DNA of 64,000 bases from Larkinella punicea (GTDB lineage: Bacteria > Bacteroidota > Bacteroidia > Cytophagales > Spirosomataceae): assembly GCF_003334855.1 (NCBI RefSeq), contig NZ_QOWE01000001.1, positions 310,001 through 374,000 on the forward strand, read 5' to 3'. This document shows positions 43,057 through 52,530 of this stretch, one piece after another. Made by a program: the position numbers and the translations under genes. The notes under the pieces were generated by a model, which saw only the letters and a program-made list of their open reading frames with translations, searched no databases and had not been told where the DNA came from. Position 1 is the first letter of the stretch. Every line of letters begins with the position of its first letter.

Positions 43057-44652
43057 TTACTCGCCTTTGGCCTTCGTAAGTTCCGCGAACGGAATCACCC
43101 CGGCCCGTTGCGCCCAGACGTCATACAGTGCCGCCATCGCTTTGACCCGCTGCGGTTCTTTCGCGCTCAAATCCTGTAGCTCGGTCCGGTCGGTTTTCAG
43201 GTTGTAGAGTTCCCATCGATTGGACGGAAATTCCGACACCAGTTTCCAGTCGCCCTGCCGAACGGCCCGGTTGCCTTCGTGTTCGAAATAGAGCGCGTCG
43301 TGGCCTTTCCAGGTAGTTCCCCGAAAAACCGGCACCAGACTCACGCCCTCCGCCGGGGTGATGACGTTGCCTTTGTACGTTTTCGGATACGTGGCTCCCG
43401 CCAGATCCAGGCAGGTCGTCATGACATCGATGATGTGAGCGGGGCGCTGGTCGATCTTGCCTGGTTTCACAATCGAGGGGCCATAGGCGACAAAGGGCGT
43501 GGCCGTTCCGCCCTCATACTCCCAGTGTTTGTAGAACCGAAAAGGCGTATTGCTCAGGTTCGCCCCCCGCTTTCCGTAGGCCGTGAAAGAAGTGGGATCG
43601 CTCGACGTTTTTTTACTGCTTTCGTAAATGGCCGGCAGAAAATTGCCGGTTCCGATGTTTTCGTGGCTGGCTCCGTTGTCCGACAAAAACAGAATGACCG
43701 TATTCTGATCCTGCCCCATTTCTTTCAGTTTTTGCCGGATTCGGCCAATGTTCTGGTCCATCCGGTCGATCATAGCTGCGTAAACCGCCATCTTGTCTTC
43801 CCAGTCCTTCTTTTCGGCCTCACTGAGCGAATCCCAGGCCGGGATGGACGCATCGCGGGGCGAAAGCGAACTATTTTTCGCCAGAATGCCCATTGCCTTC
43901 ATGCGCTGAAACCGTTCTTCCCGCAGTTTGTCCCACCCTTTCTGGTAAGCGCCCCGGTATTTCGCAATGTCCTCAGGCAGGGCGTGCAAGGGCCAGTGAG
44001 GAGCCGTAAAGGCCATATACAGGAAAAACGGCTGGTCTTTGGGAGTCTGGCCGATAAACTCAATGGCATGATCGGCGAAGGCATTGGTCGCGTAATAGCC
44101 TTTCTCCGGCGTGTATTCCTGATCGTCCAGCGCGATGGTGAGTTTCTGATTGGGGCGGTACGGGTCCTTGCCAAAATAACTGCTCGCTCCGTCGATCAAC
44201 CCGAAATACCGGTCGAAACCGCGTTTCACGGGCCAGCCTTCCGGTTTGGTACCAACGTGCCATTTCCCGGCCATATAGGTTTTATACCCCGCCGGTTTCA
44301 AGGCTTCCGCAATTGTGACGCAATGCTGGTTGAGGTAGCCCTGATAGGCGGGTTGCTGTCTGGTATTGACCATATCGCCCACACCCGCCTGGTGCTGAAA
44401 CAGGCCCGTCAGCAGCGACGCCCGGGTTGGGCAGCAACGCGACGCGTTGTAGAATTGTGGCATTCGAAGGCCATTTTTCGCCATCTCGTTCAGGTTGGGC
44501 GTCTGGATTTCGGAGCCGTAACAGCCAATGTCGGAATAGCCCATGTCGTCGGCCAGAATCAGGATAATGTTCGGTTTTTTCTCCGGCGGTTGCAGGGCGG
44601 GACAAAAAACGAACGTCAAAGCCAGAAAAGCCACTAAGAGTTTGAGTACCAT
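43057..44652 (-). CDS. Arylsulfatase (sulfatase family S1)
   Basis: The 531-residue protein has a hydrophobic leader (~1-19) and the sulfatase core. Metal ligands are DD in ILADDMGYSD (35-36), and the formylglycine motif is C-x-P-x-R at Cys73 (CCPTRASLLTG), which would be matured by a formylglycine-generating enzyme encoded elsewhere. The NASRCCPTRASLLTG context is typical of broad arylsulfatases. It removes sulfate esters from a glycan or aryl substrate, probably in the periplasm. It is the last gene of the SusCD-sulfatase operon, 62 bp after the other sulfatase. Confidence 0.92.
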   Translation of the reverse strand: MVLKLLVAFLALTFVFCPALQPPEKKPNIILILADDMGYSDIGCYGSEIQTPNLNEMAKNGLRMPQFYNASRCCPTRASLLTGLFQHQAGVGDMVNTRQQPAYQGYLNQHCVTIAEALKPAGYKTYMAGKWHVGTKPEGWPVKRGFDRYFGLIDGASSYFGKDPYRPNQKLTIALDDQEYTPEKGYYATNAFADHAIEFIGQTPKDQPFFLYMAFTAPHWPLHALPEDIAKYRGAYQKGWDKLREERFQRMKAMGILAKNSSLSPRDASIPAWDSLSEAEKKDWEDKMAVYAAMIDRMDQNIGRIRQKLKEMGQDQNTVILFLSDNGASHENIGTGNFLPAIYESSKKTSSDPTSFTAYGKRGANLSNTPFRFYKHWEYEGGTATPFVAYGPSIVKPGKIDQRPAHIIDVMTTCLDLAGATYPKTYKGNVITPAEGVSLVPVFRGTTWKGHDALYFEHEGNRAVRQGDWKLVSEFPSNRWELYNLKTDRTELQDLSAKEPQRVKAMAALYDVWAQRAGVIPFAELTKAKGE

Positions 44653-44714
44653 TTTTTCAGGTCGTTAGCGTTTATTTTTAAGGATTTCGTACCGGTTTTA
44701 CGCTCCGGTCGGCT

Positions 44715-46202
44715 TCATTTAAACACACCGGTATTGCCTTTTTCCCAAACCGGCATAAGCTGTTTGATAACGTCCGGGTTCGCGTCGGCCACGTTCCGGT
44801 TTTCGTTCGGATCGGTGCGGTGATCGTACAATTCCACCGTGGGTTCCTGCGCCCGGAAATACCGGGTAAAACGATAGCGATCCGTTCGGACGGTGATGCC
44901 CCGCTTGAAATAACTGTAGGCGGCATGCTCACCCCAGTCCGCCGGTTTGCCTTTTTTCAGGAGACTGCCGAAGCTCTTTCCGTCGAGCGTGGCCGGTGCT
45001 TTTATCCCGCATAACTCCATCAAGGTTGGATACATATCAATCGAACTCAGGATTTCATTCCGAACCGCGCCGGTTTTCATGCCGGGGGTTTTGACAATCA
45101 GCACACTGCGGACGGCTTGTTCGAAAATCGTGTGCTTGCCCCAAACCCGGTAATCGCCCAGGTGCCAGCCGTGGTCGCTCCAGACCACCACAATCGTATT
45201 TTTATCCATTCCCAACTGCTTCAGGGTCTCCAGAACTTTCCCCACCTGCGCATCCGTGTAACTCACACTGGCGTAGTAGGCATGACGCAATTTGCGGGCG
45301 TAGGCATCCGAAACCGGTTTTTCCAGCGAAGCCTGTTCGTCGCCCAGCGCATACTGATTGAACTCAGCGCTCTCGTGCAAACTGGCCGGGCTGACGTGCT
45401 CGGGAACCGTAGGCGACGGCGTCAGCGGAATGTTCGCTTCGTCATACAGGTCCCAGTATTTTTGGGGCGCGTTGAACGGCAGATGCGGTTTAAAAAAACC
45501 GATGCCCAGAAAAAACGGTTGCTTTTTACCCGCCAGTTCCTTCAATTTCGCCACCGCCAGATTGGCCGTCAATCCGTCGGGATAGTCCTCGTCGGCTACG
45601 TTTGCGGCTTCATACGGTTTGACTTTCGATTTCCGGCCCTGCCGGTTCGAACCGTCGGCGTAGCCAAAAAACGCATTCCAACCCGTCTTCCATTTTCCCG
45701 GATCAAACAGCATTTCGTCCCAGCTATGCGGCAGCTCCAACTGATTGCTTTTTGGGTCGTTGTAGCCATACACATAGCCATCGGGCGAGTGACTGATCTT
45801 CCCCATGCCGATAGTGTAGTAGCCATTCCGGCGCAACTGGTCGATGAACGTTTCCGGTTCGTCAGTCCGGGGTTTGCCAGACACCTGCTTTTCGAGGGCT
45901 TCGTTCGTAATGTCCACCGGATTGCGCGGCAGCCGCCCGGTTAACAGACTGTAGCGCGATGCTCCGCAGGTCGGCTGGGTGACATACTGCCGAGTAAAAA
46001 GCACCGATTGCTGCGCCAGCCGATCCAGATTCGGCGAATGAATCACCGGATTGCCGTAGCATTTGAGATCAGGACGCAGGTCGTCGATGCAGATAAAAAG
46101 CACATTCGGACGTTGCGGCTGACTTTCTCCGTTTCGGGTAAAAGCCAGCACGACCAACGCGCCAACGACCAGCAAACTGAACAAAATCCCTTTCATGAGC
46201 AT
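44715..46202 (-). CDS. Iduronate-2-sulfatase-like sulfatase
   Basis: I use the ATG at 46202 (about 495 residues), 10 bases after the susD stop; the ATG at 46196 is equally possible, and a longer frame from 46241 overlaps susD. After a hydrophobic leader come VLFICIDDLRPDLKCYG (metal Asp pair), CGASRYSLLTG (formylglycine Cys about res. 79) and VVWSDHGWHLGDY. This pattern is close to iduronate-2-sulfatase-type enzymes, which remove 2-O-sulfate from uronic or related sugars. The specific substrate here is inferred. It lies directly after susD in the operon. Confidence 0.88.
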   Translation of the reverse strand: MLMKGILFSLLVVGALVVLAFTRNGESQPQRPNVLFICIDDLRPDLKCYGNPVIHSPNLDRLAQQSVLFTRQYVTQPTCGASRYSLLTGRLPRNPVDITNEALEKQVSGKPRTDEPETFIDQLRRNGYYTIGMGKISHSPDGYVYGYNDPKSNQLELPHSWDEMLFDPGKWKTGWNAFFGYADGSNRQGRKSKVKPYEAANVADEDYPDGLTANLAVAKLKELAGKKQPFFLGIGFFKPHLPFNAPQKYWDLYDEANIPLTPSPTVPEHVSPASLHESAEFNQYALGDEQASLEKPVSDAYARKLRHAYYASVSYTDAQVGKVLETLKQLGMDKNTIVVVWSDHGWHLGDYRVWGKHTIFEQAVRSVLIVKTPGMKTGAVRNEILSSIDMYPTLMELCGIKAPATLDGKSFGSLLKKGKPADWGEHAAYSYFKRGITVRTDRYRFTRYFRAQEPTVELYDHRTDPNENRNVADANPDVIKQLMPVWEKGNTGVFK

Positions 46203-46212
46203 ACGGTTTTGG

Positions 46213-47856
46213 TTAATAACCGGGATTCTGCGTAAACTCACCCGGATTGGTCACCCGGTCGATCTGGGTTTGCGGAATGGGCCGAACCAGGTGCATTTCC
46301 TTGATGTTGGGAGCCGCATCGAGGTTGTATTTTTTGACCCGTTCCAGCAGTTGGCCCGTGCGTTTCAGGTCATACCAGCGATGCATTTCGCCCGCCAGTT
46401 CACGCGCCCGTTCGTCCAGCACAAATTCCAGGCTGAGGTCACTGGCCGTAATCTGCATGTCTTTTTCTTTGCCAGCCAGAGCCGCGCGGGTTCTCACTAC
46501 ATTGAAATAAGCAGCCGCTTCGGTCAGTTTGTTTTGGCGCCAGGCCGCTTCTCCGGCAATCAGGTACATTTCGGCCAGTCGAATCACGATGAAATCCCGG
46601 CGACCGTCGGTGGCATTGATGCTCGTCCGCAGCGGATCAATGTACTTTTTGATTACCGGAAACCGCCGACGCTGCCCTCCGCCAATCTCGTTGTTGGTGA
46701 TGGTCGACGCGCCCACCCACGTATCCTTGAAGTCGATGTACCAGTAAGGAGCCGTGGTCTGAGCGGCATCCGGCACCGAATACGGAACAATTTTAATGGC
46801 CGTATCGCCCGGCATCACGGTTTTTCCGTTAATCGTACCCCGGTTGTTGGCAAACCAGACGGTTTTGAACGAACCTTCCCAGCGGCTGTCTTTCGACGGA
46901 TCAAACAGCTTGATCAGGTAGTTGGTCGGCATAAACCGCTGATACGCCCGGCCATTGGGCAAATCCCGGATGATGGTCGGATTCTGCGTATAATCGAACA
47001 AAAAGAACAAATGGCTTTCATTACCAGCCCCGTTCGTCAACGGATCGGCCGTGTATTGCACCGACCAGACCACCTCCGCGTTGGCATCATTGTTAATATC
47101 CCAAAGGCTTCCATACGGTTTAATCATCTGAAAGTCATACGACTTTGTTACCTGACTCGCCAGCCGCTCGGCCTCGGCCCAGTTGCCCAGCGTCAGTTGA
47201 ACGCGGGCCAGAAGCGCTTCCGAAGCCGGTTTTGTAATCCGTCCATACAGAGCGGCTTTGGCGGGCAGGTGTTCAATAGCGTATTGCAGATCCGGCACGA
47301 TGCCTTGTTCATAAATCATCTTGGCGGGCGTTTTTTTCGCCGTGGTCTGCACGCCAATGGTTTCTTCCAGCGAAAAATGGACATCGCCGAACTGCTGAAC
47401 CAGATGAAAATAGTACAAGGCGCGCAGAAAACGGGCCTCCCCGATGATGCGTGCCCGGTTGGCTTCCGTCACCCCCGCCACGCCCGGAGCGCGGTTGATG
47501 ACGGCGTTGGCCTGGTTGATCCCGACGTAAAAATTGTCCCAAACCGCCCTGACAAACGCATTGGATCCCAGGAAGTTGGCGGAGTAATTGTTGATATCGG
47601 GATAATTGGTCACCCCACCAAACCCGTTGGTGAACATATCGGTGCCGGTGACGGTCAGGAAGAAGGCTTCTTCACGGCCGTAAAACCGGCGCAATGGCGT
47701 ATAAACCGCTTTTAAACCGTCTTCCAGCCCACCGGGTGTTGCATAATAGCTGTCGGCGGTGGCGAGCCCAACGGGCGTTTCTTCCAGAACACTCTGGCAG
47801 GAAAAAAGACCGACCAGCAGAAGGGTCAGGCTGAGGATAGAGTTGACGTTTTTCAT
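46213..47856 (-). CDS. SusD/RagB-like glycan-binding lipoprotein
   Basis: The 547-residue protein has a signal peptide with lipobox LFSC (Cys ~19). TPR-type N-terminal helices carry ANAVINRAPG and EARFLRALYYFHLVQQFGDV (~138-157). A C-terminal domain has RLAEMYLIAGEAAW and LDERARELAGEMHRWYDLKRTG (split ~490-511), hallmarks of SusD/RagB. It would cap the SusC transporter at the cell surface and bind the glycan. It lies 16 bp after susC and just before the sulfatases. Confidence 0.96.
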   Translation of the reverse strand: MKNVNSILSLTLLLVGLFSCQSVLEETPVGLATADSYYATPGGLEDGLKAVYTPLRRFYGREEAFFLTVTGTDMFTNGFGGVTNYPDINNYSANFLGSNAFVRAVWDNFYVGINQANAVINRAPGVAGVTEANRARIIGEARFLRALYYFHLVQQFGDVHFSLEETIGVQTTAKKTPAKMIYEQGIVPDLQYAIEHLPAKAALYGRITKPASEALLARVQLTLGNWAEAERLASQVTKSYDFQMIKPYGSLWDINNDANAEVVWSVQYTADPLTNGAGNESHLFFLFDYTQNPTIIRDLPNGRAYQRFMPTNYLIKLFDPSKDSRWEGSFKTVWFANNRGTINGKTVMPGDTAIKIVPYSVPDAAQTTAPYWYIDFKDTWVGASTITNNEIGGGQRRRFPVIKKYIDPLRTSINATDGRRDFIVIRLAEMYLIAGEAAWRQNKLTEAAAYFNVVRTRAALAGKEKDMQITASDLSLEFVLDERARELAGEMHRWYDLKRTGQLLERVKKYNLDAAPNIKEMHLVRPIPQTQIDRVTNPGEFTQNPGY

Positions 47857-47872
47857 GTCTCGAACGGGTCGC

Positions 47873-50800
47873 TTAGAATTTAAGATTCATGCCGAATACA
47901 AAGGTGGCCGAGGTCATCGGGGTGCTGCCGCCCACAATGCCGGTCGCCGTTTCGGGATCGACCAGTTTATAAGGCGAAAAGATGAAAGCGTTGTCGGCGG
48001 TGGCATACAGACGTAGGCTCGAAATGTGTACTTTGGCCAGCAGGCTTTTCGGCAGCGAATACCCCAGCGTAATGTTGCGAATTTTGACAAACGAGCCGTC
48101 GAAAAAGCGAACCGCATCGGCATACAACGGCGCCGAAGCGGCATACGGCATCGGAATTTTGTTGGTCGGATTGTCGGGCGTCCAGTAATCGAAGTTCAGG
48201 CTGTTGTACCGCCCCTGCCACTGATTGCCGCCCAGATTGTGAAAATCGCTCCGGAGCATTTGTCCCTGACGGGCATAGACGAGGAACGAAAAGTCGATCC
48301 CCTTGAAGCTAAACCGGTTGGTAATCCCCCCGCTCCACTTGGGCACGATGGAACCCAATATCGTCCGGTCGTCGGCATTGATGACGCCGTCGGGCTGGTT
48401 GGTCAAATTTCCGGAGGCATCCCGGCCATTGACGTCGGCAATCTTGATGTCACCGGGGCGTTGTTTGGCTTCAGCGGCTGCCTGGGCGGCTTCACTGGTT
48501 TGCCAGATGCCGAGTTGCTTGAAGTTGTAGAAAACCGAGATTGGTTGTCCGATAAACCACTGATTTCCCACATCGTCCCGGCCGTTGAACAGGTCGACAA
48601 TCTGCTCCTTATTCGAGAACAGATTCAGGCTGGCGTCCCACTTAAAACCGGAAGGGCTATTGACGACGTTGCCATTCAAGGTCAGCTCCCAGCCCCGGTT
48701 GCGGGTAGCACCGATGTTTTGCAGAACCGATGCATAGCCGGACGAAATCGGAATCAGCCGACTGAGCAATAAATCACTGGTTTTGGTATCATAGCGTTCC
48801 AGCGAACCCGAAATCCGGTCGCTCAGGAAACTGAAATCAACCCCCACATTGAGCGTCTTGGATATTTCCCATTTCAGATCGGGATTCGGAATGATGCTCA
48901 GGCCATAGCCATAGCCCGGTTCCGAGCCAAAGGCATAAATCGAGCGACTCAGTCCGCCGAGTGTCTGATAAGGCGCAATGGAAGTGTTGCCCACTTCGCC
49001 ATAGCCCACGCGCAGCTTCAGGAAAGACAATACCGTATTGCCCGTCAGAAAGGCTTCATCCGAAATCACCCAGCCTGCCGATACCGACGGAAAAAAGGCC
49101 CAGTTGTTGCCCTTCGACAAGCGTGACGAACCGTCGGCGCGTCCGGTCAGGGTGAGCAGATACCGGTCTTTGAAACCGTAGTTAATCCGGCCCATATACG
49201 ACAGTAACCCCCACTGTGTCAGCGAACTGGTGATGCCGGTGACGGTTCCCGAACTCCCTAAATCGTAGAACGAGGAGGTTTCGATCGGAATATTCTGACC
49301 GCTGGCACTCGAGGATTCAAAGCGGTTTTTCTGCGTACTGAACAGCCCCACCACATTCAGCGAATGCTGCCCGAATTTCTTGTTGTAACTCAGGAGGTTT
49401 TCCAGGGTGTAGGCAAAGTTTTGCTGATTTTCAACCGTCGCCCGACTGGTGCCACCCGCCAGCGTTCCGGAGTAATTCCCCCGACGGTAGGTGCTGAAAT
49501 CCGGGCCGTAATTCAGGCGGTAGGTAAGCCCCTCCGCGAGTTGGTATTCCCCGAAAAGCGTGGCAAAAACCCGGTATTTCTTCGTTTCATCGACGTACTG
49601 ATTCGGCTGAAATTCAAGCAACGGGCTGGTCGTATTGCCTTCGCGCGGGTTCGGATAGGCCACAAAAGCACCTTCCGCATTGTAAGGCTCAATCAGGGGC
49701 GAGAAAAGCAGGGCGTTGTTGTACGGCGCGTTCGACATCACGTTTTGCAGGTCGGTCGATACCGTCGCACTCACGCCGATCTTCAGCCGTTCGGTCAATT
49801 TGGTGTCGATGTTGGCGCGGAACGAATACCGGCGGTAATCGCTTTTTTGCAGCACGCCTTTTTCGTCGAAAAACGAGCCGGACAGGTAATACGTCGTGTT
49901 TTCAGACCCGCCACTGGCCGAAAGCTGGTGGCTTTGCTGAACGCCGTCGCGCAGAATGAGATCCAGCCAATCGGTCGAAATGCCTTTGCTCAGGTTGTCG
50001 ATTTCCAGGCTGCTCATCAAAGCCGCGTCCTGGCTGGCGTTGTCAGGAGCGAGTCCCCGCGAAATGCGGGCGTAGCGGGCAAATTCATTCCCGTTCATCA
50101 GACTCAGGTCTTTTTTCGCCTTCTTGATCCCGTAATAGCCATCGTAGCTCAACACGGCTTTCCCCTGTTTTCCGCGTTTGGTCGTGATCAGAATGACGCC
50201 GTTGGCTCCCCGCGACCCGTAAATGGCCACGGCGCTGGCATCTTTCAGTACCTCCATCGACTCAATGTCGTTCGGATTGAAGTCGTTGATATTTACATCC
50301 GTCGGAATTCCGTCGATGACATACAGCGGGTTGTTGCTGGCGTTGATCGACCGGTTTCCCCGAATCCGGATGGTGGGGTTGGAACCGGGTGCGCCGTTGG
50401 CCCGGACGATGTCGACCCCGGCGAGTCGGCCCTGGGCGTTCGACAGAAAGTTGGCCGCCGGGGTTTCGGAAATGTCCTTGCTGGAAATGGAGGAAATCGC
50501 GCCCGTCAGATCCCGCTTTTTCTGCGTCCCGTAGCCCACGACCACAATCTCGCTCAAGGTTTTTTCATCCGTTTTCAGAACGATGTTCAGCGTGGTTTTG
50601 GAACCAACGGGGATTTCCTGCGTCAGATAACCGACAAAACTGAACACCAGCGTCACCGATTTATCCGGCACACTGATGCGAAACTGGCCATTTCCGTCGG
50701 TTGTCGTACCGCGCTGGGTGCCTTTGATCACAATGGAAACGCCGGGCAACCCTCCGCCTTTTTCGTCCGAAACCGTTCCCGAAATCACTTCCTCAACCGG

Positions 50801-51220
50801 CTGGGTCAGCAAAGAGGCTTCCGGCGACGAATTGGATTTAACCGCCGGAGCCACACCGGGCAAACGGTTCAGAATGATCTGTTTACCGGACACCTCATAG
50901 CCCAGATTCAACGGTTTCAGCATGTCTTCCAAAACCGTCCCCAGCTTTTCACGCTGCACATTCAGCGATATTTTGCGGTCGGCCTGAATCAGGCTGGTGC
51001 TGTAGAGAAACTTTACTTTCGTCTGCTCTTCGATCAGCGCCAGAACCGTTTTCACGTCCTGATTCTGCATCTGAATCGTCACTTTGGTGTTCAAAATAGC
51101 CTGCGCCCGAATGCCGGTCGCCAGAGCAATGCTGGTTACCAGTCCCGAAAGGAGCAGTTGCAGAAAACTCAGCTTCAGGGCCATTCGCCAGGAGATCAGG
51201 GTAGGGAGATTTTTTTTCAT
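47873..51220 (-). CDS. SusC/RagA TonB-dependent receptor with STN signalling domain
   Basis: The 1115-residue outer-membrane transporter has a signal peptide, then an N-terminal STN (secretin/TonB short N-terminal) domain (~45-120: VTIQMQNQDVKTVLALIEEQ). A carboxypeptidase-like beta-sandwich (~143-220) and a TonB plug and barrel follow (DPLYVIDGIPTD-like NPLYVIDGIPTDVN near 290; terminal strand VFGMNLKF). The STN domain contacts a FecR anti-sigma factor, matching the fecR gene 171 bp upstream. It imports the glycan that induces the locus. Confidence 0.96.
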   Translation of the reverse strand: MKKNLPTLISWRMALKLSFLQLLLSGLVTSIALATGIRAQAILNTKVTIQMQNQDVKTVLALIEEQTKVKFLYSTSLIQADRKISLNVQREKLGTVLEDMLKPLNLGYEVSGKQIILNRLPGVAPAVKSNSSPEASLLTQPVEEVISGTVSDEKGGGLPGVSIVIKGTQRGTTTDGNGQFRISVPDKSVTLVFSFVGYLTQEIPVGSKTTLNIVLKTDEKTLSEIVVVGYGTQKKRDLTGAISSISSKDISETPAANFLSNAQGRLAGVDIVRANGAPGSNPTIRIRGNRSINASNNPLYVIDGIPTDVNINDFNPNDIESMEVLKDASAVAIYGSRGANGVILITTKRGKQGKAVLSYDGYYGIKKAKKDLSLMNGNEFARYARISRGLAPDNASQDAALMSSLEIDNLSKGISTDWLDLILRDGVQQSHQLSASGGSENTTYYLSGSFFDEKGVLQKSDYRRYSFRANIDTKLTERLKIGVSATVSTDLQNVMSNAPYNNALLFSPLIEPYNAEGAFVAYPNPREGNTTSPLLEFQPNQYVDETKKYRVFATLFGEYQLAEGLTYRLNYGPDFSTYRRGNYSGTLAGGTSRATVENQQNFAYTLENLLSYNKKFGQHSLNVVGLFSTQKNRFESSSASGQNIPIETSSFYDLGSSGTVTGITSSLTQWGLLSYMGRINYGFKDRYLLTLTGRADGSSRLSKGNNWAFFPSVSAGWVISDEAFLTGNTVLSFLKLRVGYGEVGNTSIAPYQTLGGLSRSIYAFGSEPGYGYGLSIIPNPDLKWEISKTLNVGVDFSFLSDRISGSLERYDTKTSDLLLSRLIPISSGYASVLQNIGATRNRGWELTLNGNVVNSPSGFKWDASLNLFSNKEQIVDLFNGRDDVGNQWFIGQPISVFYNFKQLGIWQTSEAAQAAAEAKQRPGDIKIADVNGRDASGNLTNQPDGVINADDRTILGSIVPKWSGGITNRFSFKGIDFSFLVYARQGQMLRSDFHNLGGNQWQGRYNSLNFDYWTPDNPTNKIPMPYAASAPLYADAVRFFDGSFVKIRNITLGYSLPKSLLAKVHISSLRLYATADNAFIFSPYKLVDPETATGIVGGSTPMTSATFVFGMNLKF

Positions 51221-51391
51221 GCATTCAGTTTATTAGGTGTATTAGGGTAAGGGTCATTTGATTCCTCTGCCGCTTTCGAAGGGCGAAAGTATTTCATTTT
51301 TCAGTAATCAGAACGAATTTAGTAAATTAAATCACTAGACTAGATATACAATTCATAGGTAACCCCGGTTTCAAGCGCAAAACCGCTTCAT

Positions 51392-52459
51392 CTACTGACA
51401 CCCTTTTGCCGAAATAACAATCTGTGCATCAACGACTTCGTAATGCCCTTCAATGCCTTTGCAAAGAAGTGACAGCTTCTCAAAAAGGGGTTCTTCGGCT
51501 AAGGAGGCCGTTAACAGACAATTGCCCAGCAGTTCTTCATCATACACGATGTCGATTCCATAGGCCTGCTCCAGTTCCGAAAAGATCCGGGAAACGGGCG
51601 CATCCTTAAACTCAAAACGCTGTGGATAAACCGGTTCGGGTTCGGCAACCAGTGATTTCTTCATCCGAACCTCGTCGCGGGAGAAAGCCAGTTGTTGATT
51701 GGGGGCCAACACCACGCCTTCCAGTTCACGATTGGCCTGCATCGCATTGGCGCGGCTGTCGGTTCGGGCAAAAACCGAGACTTTGCCGGTTTTCACCTGC
51801 ACCACCACCTGCTTGCCCGCTTCGGCGGCTTTGATCCAGAAACTGGTACCCAGCACTTTGGTGACCAGTTCGTCGGCGTACACAAAAAACGGTTTTGCCG
51901 GATTTTTGGTCACCTGAAAAAAGGCTTCACCGGTCAGATACACTTCCCGTTTTGCCTGACCGCCGAAATCCCGGGCGAAACTGATCCGGCTATTCGGCTG
52001 TAACAAAACCGTACTCTGGTCGGGCAGACGAACCGTCATTGGTTGCTCGGACTGGTTGACTTTTTCCAGTAAAGCCGTAGACGCCTGATCGATCAACTGC
52101 TCATACTGCGTCGGAAGGCGGTTTTTCTGGTAAACCCAAAGTCCCAGACAGAGCAGAATGGAAGCAGCCGCCAGCCAGCGCCACGGAACCGGGAGTTGGC
52201 GCACGGGGGCGGGTTGAATGCGTTCGCGGACGTTCGTGAACATCCGCTCGACCTGTTCCTCGTCCGGATATTCCTGAACGACAGCCTTATCGATCGATCG
52301 CAAAACCGTCCGGGCATGGTCGACAACCTGCTGTTTTTCAGGATACCGGTCCAGAAATTGCCGCCAGAAAGCATCGGTTTCCGGGGTCGGTGCATACACC
52401 CATTGTCTGAAAGACGCATCCTTTAGAAAGTCTTCCAAATCAAAATCCGCGTACTCCAT
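51392..52459 (-). CDS. FecR-family anti-sigma factor
   Basis: The 355-residue protein has a cytoplasmic N-terminal region (~1-95), one membrane helix (~103-120, WRWLAAASILLCLGLWVY) and the periplasmic FecR domain (~150-250, with EAFFQVTKNPAKPFFVYADEL split at 175-195). A C-terminal DUF4974-like domain (FKDAPVSRIFSELEQAYGIDI split at ~283-303) ends it. It relays occupancy of the STN-type SusC to the ECF sigma factor. It lies between the sigma and susC genes, 71 bp after the sigma gene. Confidence 0.93.
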   Translation of the reverse strand: MEYADFDLEDFLKDASFRQWVYAPTPETDAFWRQFLDRYPEKQQVVDHARTVLRSIDKAVVQEYPDEEQVERMFTNVRERIQPAPVRQLPVPWRWLAAASILLCLGLWVYQKNRLPTQYEQLIDQASTALLEKVNQSEQPMTVRLPDQSTVLLQPNSRISFARDFGGQAKREVYLTGEAFFQVTKNPAKPFFVYADELVTKVLGTSFWIKAAEAGKQVVVQVKTGKVSVFARTDSRANAMQANRELEGVVLAPNQQLAFSRDEVRMKKSLVAEPEPVYPQRFEFKDAPVSRIFSELEQAYGIDIVYDEELLGNCLLTASLAEEPLFEKLSLLCKGIEGHYEVVDAQIVISAKGCQ

Positions 52460-52530
52460 CCTATCACTTTTTGGCTACGTAATTAGATTATGCCTTTAAA
52501 AAGAAAGAGAAAAGGAAGCCGCGGTTTAAC

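Noticed and set aside
43279-44637. 452-codon open frame on the plus strand
   Set aside because: Antisense to the arylsulfatase gene with its intact CxPxR motif; no domain on the plus strand.
46195-47715. 506-codon open frame on the plus strand
   Set aside because: Antisense to the SusD gene, which has clear family motifs; the plus-strand product matches nothing and its composition is shadow-like.
49364-51250. 628-codon open frame on the plus strand
   Set aside because: It is fully antisense to the SusC gene, has no recognisable domain and low-complexity F/V/R/N-rich content typical of a shadow frame in GC-biased codons.
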